NCBI GenBank assembly: GCA_964461765.1
Contig: CAYWVS010000043.1
Span: 1-25,597, forward strand
Source of the DNA: JAVVUJ01 sp964461765
Lineage (GTDB): Bacteria; Bacillota; Clostridia; Peptostreptococcales; Anaerovoracaceae
Reading direction: 5' to 3'
DNA: 25,597 nucleotides
Position 1 is the stretch's first letter; every line of letters starts with the position of its first letter. Position numbers and translations under genes: made by a program. Below the pieces are notes generated by a model. It ran no database searches. It was not told where the DNA came from and saw nothing but the letters and a program-made list of their open reading frames with translations. Shown piece by piece: positions 1 through 8,236 of this stretch.

Positions 1-161
1 AGTCCGAAACTCGTCTTTTAAAAACTTTTTATTTATTATGTAGGAAATATGGTCAAAGACCAGATTGGCTGAATATCAAAGAACGTACCTATCAAACGTT
101 ACTTCATAGGGACGACATATGAAAATAAGCAAACTCTGATTTCGTCATTTTCAAATTTTTA

Positions 162-386
162 TTATTTCACGTATTTAGCTAATTCTTTTTCCAATTCCTT
201 AATCCGCTCCTGAGATTCTGCACGACCTTTTTCAATGCCTCGCCCTAAACCTTCTTGGATCCCTTTTTCAATGCCTCGCTCTAAACCTTCTTTATTCCCT
301 GCCTCATAACCCTTCTCATATCCATCTTCCTCCCTAATCCTGCCATATTCTTCATCTGAGATTTCATGAAATATCAAATTTCTCAC
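162..386 (-). pseudogene. Duplicated 3' tail of the Rpn-family gene
   Basis: This open frame of 74 codons begins at a GTG that overlaps the TGA of the upstream Rpn-family gene (GTGA). Its protein repeats the C-terminal tail of that gene: both contain a stretch like SDEEYGRIREEDGYEKGYEAG and both end in ELAKYV plus one basic residue. The DNA repeats with a period of 170 bp (301 onward matches 471 onward). Inside the tail a 12-residue unit rich in GIEKG is repeated, with a 36-bp DNA period at about 226-290. No nuclease domain is present. I read it as a tandem partial duplication of the parent gene in another reading frame. It could still be translated by coupling, because the GTGA overlap and the preceding GAGG would allow it. 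Confidence 0.6.
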
Positions 387-1321
387 CTCACATATTTTGC
401 CAGCTCCTCTTTTAACTGTTTGATCAGCTCTTCAGATTTCTTGATTTGCTCTTCAGATTCGGCACGGCCTGCCTCATAACCCTTCTCATATCCATCTTCC
501 TCTCTGATTCTGCCGTATTCCTCATCTGAGAGTTCATGAAATATCATATTCCTCACCTCCGAACCGTGTCTTAATAAAAATTCCCTTAATACTCCCTGCT
601 CAATACAGGTATTCATGGCTTTTTTTATTGCAGTTTCCAATTCTAACCCTTCCTCTGTTTTGAATTTTCTCACCATATGTACAAATCGGCTGTATTCACT
701 CAATGTTTTGCATCTGTTTAAAATAGCAGCATGTTTTTCATAGTTGACATTTAATACTCGTATTTTTAACTCCAAACTGGATTTTCCTGTCCCCTCCAAA
801 TACGCATCTGACAATCTGAGTTCTCGTTCTTCAGGAAATTGCCCTTTCCCGTTATAGAGTACATAGAATTCCGGAAAGGGGATCCGTATCAACTTTGTAC
901 CGTATAAGTTATGGTTAGTTACGATTTTTTCATAGACTCTGGCTATGTAACTGAGCATTCGAAGAGGCATATTGGGATTTTCAGTGGATTGGTGCTCAAT
1001 CAAAACCACAAACCGACTATCATCTATGGTAAAGGCTAAATCATTTTTCACTTTGCCAAAGATAGCATCCTCTAATGTCTGAATTTCTAACTTTACACCT
1101 GAATCGTAATCTGTGTTTTCCAGAGCATTATATAATTCGATTAGTTTTTCCTTATCACTGAACAAAAGTCGGAAGACACCATCTCTATACTTTTTGTTGG
1201 GATTATTAAAAGAATCCATATTGCTACTACTACTGTTGTTACTACTACTTCTATTACTATTACTATTACTGTTATGGTTACAACCATTATTACTTCTTTT
1301 ATTTTCAGTTTTTGATTTCAT
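383..1321 (-). CDS. Rpn-family PD-(D/E)XK nuclease / putative transposase
   Basis: The 312-residue protein resembles the Rpn (YhgA-like, PDDEXK_2) family of recombination-promoting nucleases. Typical features are KKYRDGVFRLLFSDKEK near residues 43-59, a VLIEHQST motif around residue 106, and a charged coiled tail. The family usually starts close to residue 35 (MDSFNNPNKKYRDG). Here the frame extends upstream through an Asn/Ser-rich tract (about residues 14-34) encoded by AGT/AAT/AAC triplet repeats. The start at 1321 is chosen because GGGAGG sits six bases upstream, while the inner Met35 has no ribosome binding site. The C-terminal 50 residues are duplicated just downstream. These proteins are thought to nick or cut DNA and promote RecA-independent recombination; activity of this copy is unknown. 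Confidence 0.72.
   Translation of the reverse strand: MKSKTENKRSNNGCNHNSNSNSNRSSSNNSSSSNMDSFNNPNKKYRDGVFRLLFSDKEKLIELYNALENTDYDSGVKLEIQTLEDAIFGKVKNDLAFTIDDSRFVVLIEHQSTENPNMPLRMLSYIARVYEKIVTNHNLYGTKLIRIPFPEFYVLYNGKGQFPEERELRLSDAYLEGTGKSSLELKIRVLNVNYEKHAAILNRCKTLSEYSRFVHMVRKFKTEEGLELETAIKKAMNTCIEQGVLREFLLRHGSEVRNMIFHELSDEEYGRIREEDGYEKGYEAGRAESEEQIKKSEELIKQLKEELAKYVR
1200..1300. repeat. Trinucleotide microsatellite in the Rpn-family gene
   Basis: On the plus strand this is a run of ACT/ATT/GTT triplets (for example TACTACTACT at about 1226 and ATTACTATTACT near 1255). On the coding strand it specifies alternating Asn and Ser. Loss or gain of units would keep the frame, so it should change protein length without switching the gene off. 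Confidence 0.7.
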
Positions 1322-1700
1322 TATATGCCTCCCATACTAATTTTTCAATAATATTTGTTGTATCAAATTATTAAATTAAAACAAGTTTAATTGGTTTAAA
1401 ATATATATAATTACATAATATGGAAGTAAATAACAATTGTCAAGAAAAATTACAATATTTGGAATTTAAATTATAAATAATTATTAGAAATAAAGTATTT
1501 ATTTAAAAAAATTAATAATATCAAAAAAGGCGAGGCTTAAACTCGCCTTTACCGTACACATATCCATTATTTTAGAAATAACTTATGGAGCTAGTCAAAT
1601 AATAGTTACAAGTAATTTATGAAATATGAAAAAAATTAATTGAAATACTTTTAATGTTAAGGAATCATTTCACTAAATTAATACTGTTTATATATTACTT
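1322..1700. other. AT-rich intergenic gap
   Basis: This gap of about 380 bp is very AT-rich and has no convincing gene. The part next to 1321 should hold the promoter of the Rpn-family gene. The only clear structure is the hairpin at 1523-1550, which serves the minus strand. Confidence 0.6.
1523..1550 (-). terminator. Rho-independent terminator (minus strand)
   Basis: AAAGGCGAG at 1526-1534 pairs with CTCGCCTTT at 1542-1550 around a 7-base loop. Read on the minus strand the hairpin is followed by a run of T, so it should end transcription from the truncated phage-type gene at 1701-1975. Nearly the same stem is used at 25343-25365 below flagellin. The tail after the hairpin (TTTTTGATATTATTAA, minus strand) recurs below the intact relative at 22243. 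Confidence 0.75.
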
Positions 1701-1975
1701 TTATTCTGGATACCTGTTTCTTATTTCTTCTTTTGCCACTATTTTCTTGACTATCAGCTCATCTGCTTCAGGTTCTCCCACGTAATACTTTATAACCTCA
1801 TTACATTCATTAACTATGATCGCTTTCCCTTTATATTCAATGATTTTATCAGTCAGATACGCCCTTTGGCAATTTCTTTCTGGGTAAAAATAATCAGACT
1901 TAATTTTCTTTACAAGCTCATCATCTAAGAGCAAATACCTGCCATATTCATCTTGCGGTAAAATGTCATCTGGTT
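1701..1975 (-). pseudogene. 5'-truncated copy of the 122-aa phage-type protein
   Basis: The last ~89 codons closely match the C-terminal three quarters of the intact protein at 22413-22781. Both run from DDILPQDEYGRYL to KIRNRYPE or EIRNRYPE, and the DNA is also alike. Similarity stops abruptly at about 1973, where the sequence changes to the upstream region of the plus-strand operon. The frame stays open further upstream as far as 2159, but that part has no resemblance to the family N-terminus and lies over the promoter and start of the next gene. I therefore call a truncated remnant. It marks the left edge of the central island. Confidence 0.75.
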
Positions 1976-2061
1976 TAAAGAAATGGATATGCTTATACAA
2001 TGTATATTTTTCAAATATGCGTTTAAGATAATGATAAAAATATCTGTACACAGGAGAAATT

Positions 2062-3882
2062 ATGCAAGGATTAATTTTAGCGGCAGGAATGGGGAAACGA
2101 TTAGGTGAGTACACCCGCGAAAATACAAAATGCATGGTGCGAGTAAATGAAAAGACCATTATTGAAAGAAGTATCGAAGCATTGCTGACTGCAGGAATCC
2201 AAAAAATCGTGATAGTAACGGGATATCAAGATAAACAGCTTACTGACTTTATTGAGTCCAAGTCCTATGATGCAGAGTTTGTCTATGTCCACAACCCGGA
2301 TTACAGCATCACAAATAATATTTACTCCTTGTATTTAGCCAAAGATCATTTAAAAGAGGATACAATATTGCTGGAGTCAGATCTCATTTTTGACCATAGA
2401 ATCCTAGAGAATATTTTAAAGTCAGAATGGGAAAATATCGTAGCAGTTTCTAAGTATCAAAATTGGATGGATGGCACAGTTTCTTTGATTGATTCTGAAA
2501 ATAATATAGTTGAATTTGTTGAAAAAAGGGCGTTTGACTTTCAAAGGGTAGACGAATACTATAAAACTATCAATATCTATAAATTTAGCAAAGAATTTCT
2601 GGAAAGGCAATACATACCCTTTTTAGAAGCCTATATCACCGCTTATGGCACCAATGAATACTATGAGCTGGTTTTAAAAGCCATTGCACATTTGTCCAGA
2701 TCAGGTTTAAAAGCACTGGAAGTAGGAAATTTAAAATGGTATGAGATTGATGACATTCAAGACTTAGAAATTGCCGAAGTCCTCTTTTCTCAAGGAGAGA
2801 GAAAATTAAAATTACTAGAAAACAAATTTGGAGGTTTTTGGCGTTACACAGATATCTTAGACTTTTGTTATTTAGTAAATCCTTACTATCCCGTGAATAA
2901 GATGAATTGCCAGATGAAGTATTTTTTTCAACAGTTGATATCTCAATATCCATCAGGAATGAATACTCAAAGAACCTTAGCCGGGAAACTGTTTCACTTA
3001 AATAAAGAGCAGATCCTCATTGGAAATGGTGCTGGGGAACTCATCGCTGCTCTGGGTACACAAATCACAGGAAGAGTCATAAGTTTTATCCCCACATTTC
3101 ATGAATATATTTCTAGATTTCACGAAAGTGATTTACAGTTTATCAATACTTTAGATAAGCCTCATGAACAGGTTTTGAACCAATTAATGAGTACCATTGA
3201 GACAGAAGAAATCCATGCGGTAATAATCACAAATCCTGAAAATCCCACAGGTGCTTTTATAAGCTTTAATATAATTAAAAAAATCATAGATCAATGTAAT
3301 CGTAAGAATATTAAGGTAATCGTTGATGAATCCTTTATAGATTTTGCCGATGAGGACAAGCGGTATACCTTACTGGATAAAGACTTTATACAAGTTTACA
3401 AAAATCTTATTATCGTTAAAAGTATTAGTAAATCCTATGGGGTACCGGGACTGAGGTTAGGTCTTATGGCTTCTGCAGATACCCACTTGCTACAGAATAT
3501 TGCCAAGGTACTTCCAGTATGGAATATCAATTCCTTTGCAGAGTACTTCTTACAGATCGCTAATCTCTATGAAAATGATTATTGGAAATCCTGTAGCTTA
3601 TTGGCAGAGGAGAGGAGCCGGTTTATTAAGAAACTTTGCCAGGTTCCTTTTTTGGAGGTTTACCCTTCTCAGGGAAATTATGTGATGTGCAAAGTAAAAA
3701 AACCTTTTACCGCAAGGAGTATCGCCATAAGGCTGTTAGATGAAGCAAATTGCTTGATCAAGGATTTATCTTCAAAGATAGGTTTTCGTAAAGAGCAATA
3801 TATTCGCATTGCAGTGAGAAATGAAAAGGATAATGATCAATTAATTAAAGCTCTATTGAAATTGATTAAAGAAGAAGTTTAA
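2062..3882 (+). CDS. Nucleotidyltransferase / PLP aminotransferase fusion
   Basis: This 606-residue protein has two enzymes. Residues 1-245 are a sugar-phosphate or LicC-type nucleotidyltransferase: LAAGMGKRLG at 6-15 is the NTP-binding loop, and ESDLIF at 105-110 supplies an acidic metal-site residue. Residues about 255-606 are a fold-type I PLP enzyme of the HisC/CobD kind, with NPENPTG at 391-397, VDES at 421-424 and SISKSYG at 454-460, where Lys457 should bind PLP. The likely job is to make an amino-alkyl phosphate by transamination or decarboxylation and activate it as a CDP derivative. C. difficile has a comparable nucleotidyltransferase (CD0242) in its flagellin modification cluster. 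PntC of aminoethylphosphonate metabolism is an alternative relative, but no PEP mutase is present. The RBS AGGAGA lies at 2052-2057. It is first in the operon. Confidence 0.85.
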   Translation: MQGLILAAGMGKRLGEYTRENTKCMVRVNEKTIIERSIEALLTAGIQKIVIVTGYQDKQLTDFIESKSYDAEFVYVHNPDYSITNNIYSLYLAKDHLKEDTILLESDLIFDHRILENILKSEWENIVAVSKYQNWMDGTVSLIDSENNIVEFVEKRAFDFQRVDEYYKTINIYKFSKEFLERQYIPFLEAYITAYGTNEYYELVLKAIAHLSRSGLKALEVGNLKWYEIDDIQDLEIAEVLFSQGERKLKLLENKFGGFWRYTDILDFCYLVNPYYPVNKMNCQMKYFFQQLISQYPSGMNTQRTLAGKLFHLNKEQILIGNGAGELIAALGTQITGRVISFIPTFHEYISRFHESDLQFINTLDKPHEQVLNQLMSTIETEEIHAVIITNPENPTGAFISFNIIKKIIDQCNRKNIKVIVDESFIDFADEDKRYTLLDKDFIQVYKNLIIVKSISKSYGVPGLRLGLMASADTHLLQNIAKVLPVWNINSFAEYFLQIANLYENDYWKSCSLLAEERSRFIKKLCQVPFLEVYPSQGNYVMCKVKKPFTARSIAIRLLDEANCLIKDLSSKIGFRKEQYIRIAVRNEKDNDQLIKALLKLIKEEV

Positions 3883-4159
3883 CAATAGAATAAAAGTATA
3901 ATTGAAGAACACAAGTAAATCAAAAAGTCTAATTTGAAATAATAATGTTTTGAGCTACCTGTAAAGCCTGAAATTTAATTTTAATTTTTAGTAATGATCA
4001 CTATCCAAAGTTACATCGATTTGCAAATTGCATCCATCCTGACCTATCGCACAATATTGAATGATCATTATCTAAGGTTACATCGATTTCTAAGAATGAT
4101 ATTTTCCCAATGGGACATACTAAGATTAACTACTCTAATATAACCCCAAAGGAAATAAA
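3883..4159 (+). promoter_or_regulatory. Intergenic region with a 30-bp direct repeat
   Basis: This 277-bp gap separates the first two operon genes. It contains two copies of a 30-bp sequence at 3993-4022 and 4060-4089, matching at 27 of 30 positions. Each copy starts with AATGATCA and ends with GTTACATCGATTT, 67 bp apart. Two spaced copies upstream of a gene suggest regulator binding sites or a remnant of a small repeat element. I see no good sigma-A promoter. The RBS of the next gene (AAAGGAA) is at 4147-4153. Confidence 0.5.
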
Positions 4160-5668
4160 ATGTATATCAATCAGCGTAACGACTTAATTGAATTAATCAA
4201 CACCATCGAACAAATGTTAACTTACATTAGATCCAACAATATAAATTCTCAGCTTCCCAAGCAGTTAAATGATTGTGTTGAAGGAATGCAATATGTTAAA
4301 TCATTTTTGATACAACAAAATATCAATGTAGAAATAATGAATCTAGATCAAGTAATCGAGGTATTACAATTACTTTATACCAACTATAATTTTACAGATT
4401 ACAAACAAACGATTAAAAAAATTATAAAACAAATAGGGAAAATCAAAAATGAACTATATTATTCTTCACAGTTTCGATATAGGGTTTTGTTTTTGCCATA
4501 TAAAGCATCCATGTGGACATCTCTGGAAAGTATTTGGATAGCAGCTCTGGAAGATCCCAACTGCGAACCCATAGTGGTTCCCATCCCTTACTACGAGTTG
4601 GACAAGCATGGAAACCGAATAAAGATGTGCTATGAGGGTGATCTATATCCTGACTATGTGCCTGTATCCAGTTATTTAAATTATGATATCTCTGCTGTGC
4701 AACCGGAGATAATTTATATTCATAACCCCTATGATGACGACAATCGCCTTACACGGATAGATGAAAAATATTTTTCTATAAATTTGAAGAATTATACCCA
4801 GTGCTTAGTATATAGCCCATATTTTACTTTTGGTAACTACGGCAAAAATAGCAAAGGAATACAATATCAAACCAAAGCAACCTATATTGTAGATAAAATT
4901 GTGGTTCAGTCAAAGCGAGTAGCCGGAATTTTTGAAACTTATAATCACCCTAAGGATCAATTCATTATAGAAGGATCTCCTAAAATTGACGCCATAGTAA
5001 AAACAATAAACCGGCCGGTGGAAATACCTGAGGAATGGAAACCTAAGCTTGAGGGAAAGAATATTTTCCTACTCAACACCCATTTATCCTACTTCCCCCA
5101 AGGAAGCATTTTGAAAGAAAAATTTGGAAACTATGCAGAGGAAAGACATAGGGAAATCATGGATGCATTTAAAAATCATCCGGAATGTGGACTTATTTGG
5201 CGCCCCCACCCGCTACTGAGAAATATGATAGAAAAAAGTTTCCCGGAGTGTTTACCTTTTTTAAATGAATTGGATGAGTATTTTTATGAGTCAGACAATT
5301 GCATCATTGATAGAACTGCAGATTACAGCATCGCCTTTCGGCTTTCTAAAGCCATGATATCCACCTATAGCACTTTGGTGAATGAATACATGATTACCGG
5401 CAAACCGGTATTAATATTTCAAACATGTCCGAAAGCAGAGGATGCAAAAATAGCCCCTATCAATTATCTATACAACTATTATAGGTTTAAGCCGGACAAC
5501 TTAACCTTTGAAAAATTTATGGAAAACGTAAATCAAGGCTTAGATCCTAAGAAGGAAGAGCGCATGAGTATGATCAACAAGGCATTTATCAATTTAGATG
5601 GCACTGCAGGAGAAAAAATTCATATAGCCACCGTCTCACATATTCTAAAAAATAAAAATATATCTTAA
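4160..5668 (+). CDS. CDP-glycerol glycerophosphotransferase-like protein
   Basis: The 502-residue protein has the C-terminal GT-B signature of teichoic-acid glycerophosphotransferases (TagB/TagF family). It carries WRPHP at 347-351, then DYSIAFRLSKAMISTYST at about 388-405 and NEYMITGKPV at 408-417. In that family these regions bind the CDP moiety and supply a catalytic His. The N-terminal 100 residues are helical and not recognised. The expected role is transfer of an alkyl phosphate from a CDP carrier to a sugar or polyol, probably in the cytoplasm. That fits the nucleotidyltransferase fusion just upstream. A glycerophosphotransferase-like gene (CD0244) also sits in the C. difficile flagellin cluster. 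The exact donor cannot be read from the sequence. Confidence 0.8.
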   Translation: MYINQRNDLIELINTIEQMLTYIRSNNINSQLPKQLNDCVEGMQYVKSFLIQQNINVEIMNLDQVIEVLQLLYTNYNFTDYKQTIKKIIKQIGKIKNELYYSSQFRYRVLFLPYKASMWTSLESIWIAALEDPNCEPIVVPIPYYELDKHGNRIKMCYEGDLYPDYVPVSSYLNYDISAVQPEIIYIHNPYDDDNRLTRIDEKYFSINLKNYTQCLVYSPYFTFGNYGKNSKGIQYQTKATYIVDKIVVQSKRVAGIFETYNHPKDQFIIEGSPKIDAIVKTINRPVEIPEEWKPKLEGKNIFLLNTHLSYFPQGSILKEKFGNYAEERHREIMDAFKNHPECGLIWRPHPLLRNMIEKSFPECLPFLNELDEYFYESDNCIIDRTADYSIAFRLSKAMISTYSTLVNEYMITGKPVLIFQTCPKAEDAKIAPINYLYNYYRFKPDNLTFEKFMENVNQGLDPKKEERMSMINKAFINLDGTAGEKIHIATVSHILKNKNIS

Positions 5669-5679
5669 AGAGGATAAAA

Positions 5680-6324
5680 ATGGACTTATACATCTACGGT
5701 GCAGGTGGCAATGGACGTGAAATTTATAATATCTTAAAATGGCAACAGAAAATGGATGTTGTTTTTGACAATTTTTATTTTTTAGATAAAAATCTAAAAG
5801 GAACTTCTGTAAATAACATTCCTGTTTTCTCCTTAGAAGAGGTAATTGAGAATAGAGAGCTGAAGGATTATCAAGTATTGATTAGCCCCAGCGATCCAAA
5901 GGTAAGACTGGAAATGTATCAGCTACTAAAAAAGAATAACATCTCTTTGTTTTCTAACATTCAAAACCCACATGGTTTTTCGTCCTTAGGAGAAGGAGTC
6001 GTAGATTGTGGCTGTCATGCCTTTGCAGATGTATCTATTGGAAATGCATGTTTGCTGGGAACTAACGCTGTCATCTCCCATGATGTCAGCATAGGCGAGG
6101 GTACCTACATCGGAGTACATTCCTTTATCGGTGGCGGTTGCACCATTGGGTCAGGGGTGATGATCGCACCGGGTGCAGTCATTCGGCACAATATAAAGAT
6201 AGCAGATGAATCCATCATTGGAATGGGGTCAGTAGTCTTAAAAAATGTACCTGAAAGATCCTTCGTTATGGGTGCATCGGCTTCCGTCATATTAAAAGAT
6301 AAAAGCCTTAACCATTTTGATTAG
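5680..6324 (+). CDS. NeuD/PglD-type sugar acyltransferase
   Basis: The 214-residue protein has an N-terminal Rossmann-like PglD domain (IYGAGGNGREI at 5-15) followed by left-handed beta-helix hexapeptide repeats from about residue 95. SHD at 133-135 matches the catalytic His-Asp of NeuD/PglD acetyltransferases, so His134 is the likely general base. Such enzymes are trimers that move an acetyl group from acetyl-CoA to a sugar amine or hydroxyl. The RBS AGAGGA lies just after the preceding stop codon, 11 bp away, so the two genes are co-transcribed. A second NeuD-like domain occurs in the fusion at 13565-14737, so the operon has two distinct sugar acylation enzymes. Confidence 0.85.
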   Translation: MDLYIYGAGGNGREIYNILKWQQKMDVVFDNFYFLDKNLKGTSVNNIPVFSLEEVIENRELKDYQVLISPSDPKVRLEMYQLLKKNNISLFSNIQNPHGFSSLGEGVVDCGCHAFADVSIGNACLLGTNAVISHDVSIGEGTYIGVHSFIGGGCTIGSGVMIAPGAVIRHNIKIADESIIGMGSVVLKNVPERSFVMGASASVILKDKSLNHFD

Positions 6325-6350
6325 TCGTAATAGATGAAGGAGAGGAAACT

Positions 6351-6578
6351 ATGGAAAGCCAAATCAGGAGAATTATAACCGACATCGTATTGGATCCTGA
6401 AATTGAAATTAGCCAAGATTTTATTGAGGATGGCTTAATCGACTCATTAGATATCGTTAAGATTGTTATGGCCATAGAAAAAGATTTTAATATTCAAGTT
6501 TCAGGAGATCATATCAATAGAAATAACTTTAAAAATGTAGAATCCATTGAAAATATGATTACGAAAATCAAACATTAA
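6351..6578 (+). CDS. Acyl carrier protein
   Basis: This 75-residue acidic protein is a complete carrier protein. The phosphopantetheine site is DSL in GLIDSLDIVKI, so Ser32 is the attachment residue. The size suits a stand-alone ACP or a DltC-like aminoacyl carrier. It sits 27 bp after the NeuD-type gene and 19 bp before an adenylating enzyme, which is the natural loading partner. Together the pair should make an aminoacyl or acyl thioester for transfer to a glycan. The RBS GGAGAGG lies at 6339-6345. A role in ordinary fatty-acid synthesis is less likely, because the usual GxDSLDxVEL context is changed and no fab genes are near. Confidence 0.88.
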   Translation: MESQIRRIITDIVLDPEIEISQDFIEDGLIDSLDIVKIVMAIEKDFNIQVSGDHINRNNFKNVESIENMITKIKH

Positions 6579-6597
6579 TGCGGAAAGGGTTTGTCAG

Positions 6598-8151
6598 ATG
6601 AAGTCAATCTTTGAATACTTTATAAGAACAGTGAAATTCAACCCTCAAAAAATAGCTGTTGATGATTGCAAAGAGACCTATACCTTTCAACAGCTACAAG
6701 ATAAGGCATATAGGATAGCCGGTAAAATTGTGTGCAATGGTTTTGAGACAAATCAACCCGTTTTAATTTTTCTGCCTAAAAGTTCAAAAGCCATAGTTGC
6801 CATATTAGGAGTAATATTTAGTGGAAATTTTTACGTTCCCATGGACACAAAGCAACCCAAAGAAAGACTAAAAAAAATTATTAAAGTTATAGAAAGCCGC
6901 CTCATTATTACAGAAGAAAAATATATTCAGTTGCTGCAAGATATAGGGATAAGCTCAGAACAACTTTTGGTTTATGAAGATGTGATTGCGCAGGATTTTA
7001 ATAGCAAAGAAGTGGTGAATATTCAATTAAAAATCATGGATATTCAGTCAAAGGTCATCGATACAGATCCACTGTATGTGAAATTTACCTCGGGATCCTT
7101 AGGGGAACCCAAGGGAGTGGTTCTACCTCAAAGAGCTGTTATAGATTATATGTTATACTTAAATAGAATTGTTCCTCTAAGCAAACACCATATTTGCGGC
7201 AATATTTCTCCCCTATATTTTGACAATTCCGTTCACGATTTATATGAGATGATCCTATTTGGTAGCAAGCTCATATTGATCTCCGAGCATTTTATGTCAT
7301 TTCCGATGGAGCTGATAGAATTGATCAATGAGAAAAGCATTAATGCACTCTGGTGGCCAACCTCAGCAATCGAATATTTATCAAATTCAAATATTTTTAA
7401 TCAAATTAAAATTCAAAATAAAATTGAAGTTATCACTAGCATAGGTCAAGTTTTGCAATATAAACATTATAAAAAAATTTTCGATTATATGAAACCGGAT
7501 GTATTTATAAATTTATACGGGCCAACAGAAACGGCCATTGCAAGCACCTACTATATCATCCCTCCTTCTTTTCCGGAAAATGAAAGCATTCCCATAGGAA
7601 AGCCCTTCCCAAATACAGATGTTATGGTGTTAACTGATGAAAACTCATCCGTTCAGGGGCAAGATACCGGAGAACTATGCGTTAGAGGATCCTCTCTTGC
7701 CGGAGGATATTACAATAATCTTGAAAAGACAGCAGAAGTATTTGTTCAAAATCCATTAAATCACCATTACCCTGAGTTAATTTACAAAACAGGAGATTTG
7801 GTGAAGTACGATGCTGATGGAGAATTAATTTTTATTGGGCGTAAGGACTTTCAGATTAAGCATAGAGGGAATCGCATAGAGTTAGGTGAAATAGAATCTG
7901 TAGCAATCAATGACATTGCTCAAATATCCAATTGTTGTGTTTTATATGATCAAGAAAACCAAAAAATAGTGCTTTTTTATATTTCTGAAGAAGAATTAGA
8001 ACAGCGTGAACTGATGAAATTACTCTTAGAAAGTTTGCCTAAATATATGATTCCGGAAGAAATAATCTATTTAAAAGATTTTCCTAAAAACACCAACGAT
8101 AAAATAGACCGGGTTGCTTTAAAACAACTTTACGAGGCTAAATATAAGTAA
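6598..8151 (+). CDS. Amino-acid adenylating enzyme (DltA/NRPS A-domain type)
   Basis: The 517-residue protein is a full adenylation domain. It has TSGSLGEPKG at 164-173 (A3), FDNSVHD at 208-214 (A4), YGPTE at 307-311 (A5), YKTGDL at 396-401 (A7), GRKDFQIKHRGNRIE at 414-428 (A8) and NTNDKIDR at 498-505 with the catalytic Lys502 (A10). Asp209 in the A4 motif matches the Asp that holds the alpha-amino group in GrsA-like and DltA-like enzymes. The substrate is therefore more likely an amino acid than a fatty acid. The expected reaction is ATP-dependent adenylation and loading of the carrier protein encoded just upstream. No condensation, thioesterase or DltB-like acyltransferase follows, so the acceptor enzyme is uncertain. 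Confidence 0.87.
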   Translation: MKSIFEYFIRTVKFNPQKIAVDDCKETYTFQQLQDKAYRIAGKIVCNGFETNQPVLIFLPKSSKAIVAILGVIFSGNFYVPMDTKQPKERLKKIIKVIESRLIITEEKYIQLLQDIGISSEQLLVYEDVIAQDFNSKEVVNIQLKIMDIQSKVIDTDPLYVKFTSGSLGEPKGVVLPQRAVIDYMLYLNRIVPLSKHHICGNISPLYFDNSVHDLYEMILFGSKLILISEHFMSFPMELIELINEKSINALWWPTSAIEYLSNSNIFNQIKIQNKIEVITSIGQVLQYKHYKKIFDYMKPDVFINLYGPTETAIASTYYIIPPSFPENESIPIGKPFPNTDVMVLTDENSSVQGQDTGELCVRGSSLAGGYYNNLEKTAEVFVQNPLNHHYPELIYKTGDLVKYDADGELIFIGRKDFQIKHRGNRIELGEIESVAINDIAQISNCCVLYDQENQKIVLFYISEEELEQRELMKLLLESLPKYMIPEEIIYLKDFPKNTNDKIDRVALKQLYEAKYK

Positions 8152-8236
8152 GAAATAATATAAGTTGTAAGCATAACAATAAAATTAACGGTATGTGATT
8201 GAACTATTATTAAAAAAGACTTGGAGCAAAAGCTAA

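Noticed and set aside
162..300. 36-bp repeats as a CRISPR-like array
   Set aside because: The units abut without spacers and encode a 12-residue protein repeat rich in GIEKG.
1113..1340. Plus-strand open frame rich in Leu
   Set aside because: It is the antisense of the Asn/Ser triplet repeat in the Rpn-family gene; the Leu run is an artefact of the repeat and there is no family match.
1976..2061. Sigma-28 or sigma-54 promoter before the central operon
   Set aside because: TAAA occurs at 1976-1979, but no GCCGATAA follows at the right distance, and no TGGCAC/TTGC pair is seen. A clear sigma-A pair was not found either, so no promoter is called.
1976..2159. Upstream extension of the truncated phage-type gene on the minus strand
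   Set aside because: The frame is open, but it lies over the promoter and first codons of the nucleotidyltransferase gene and does not resemble the N-terminus of the intact relative.
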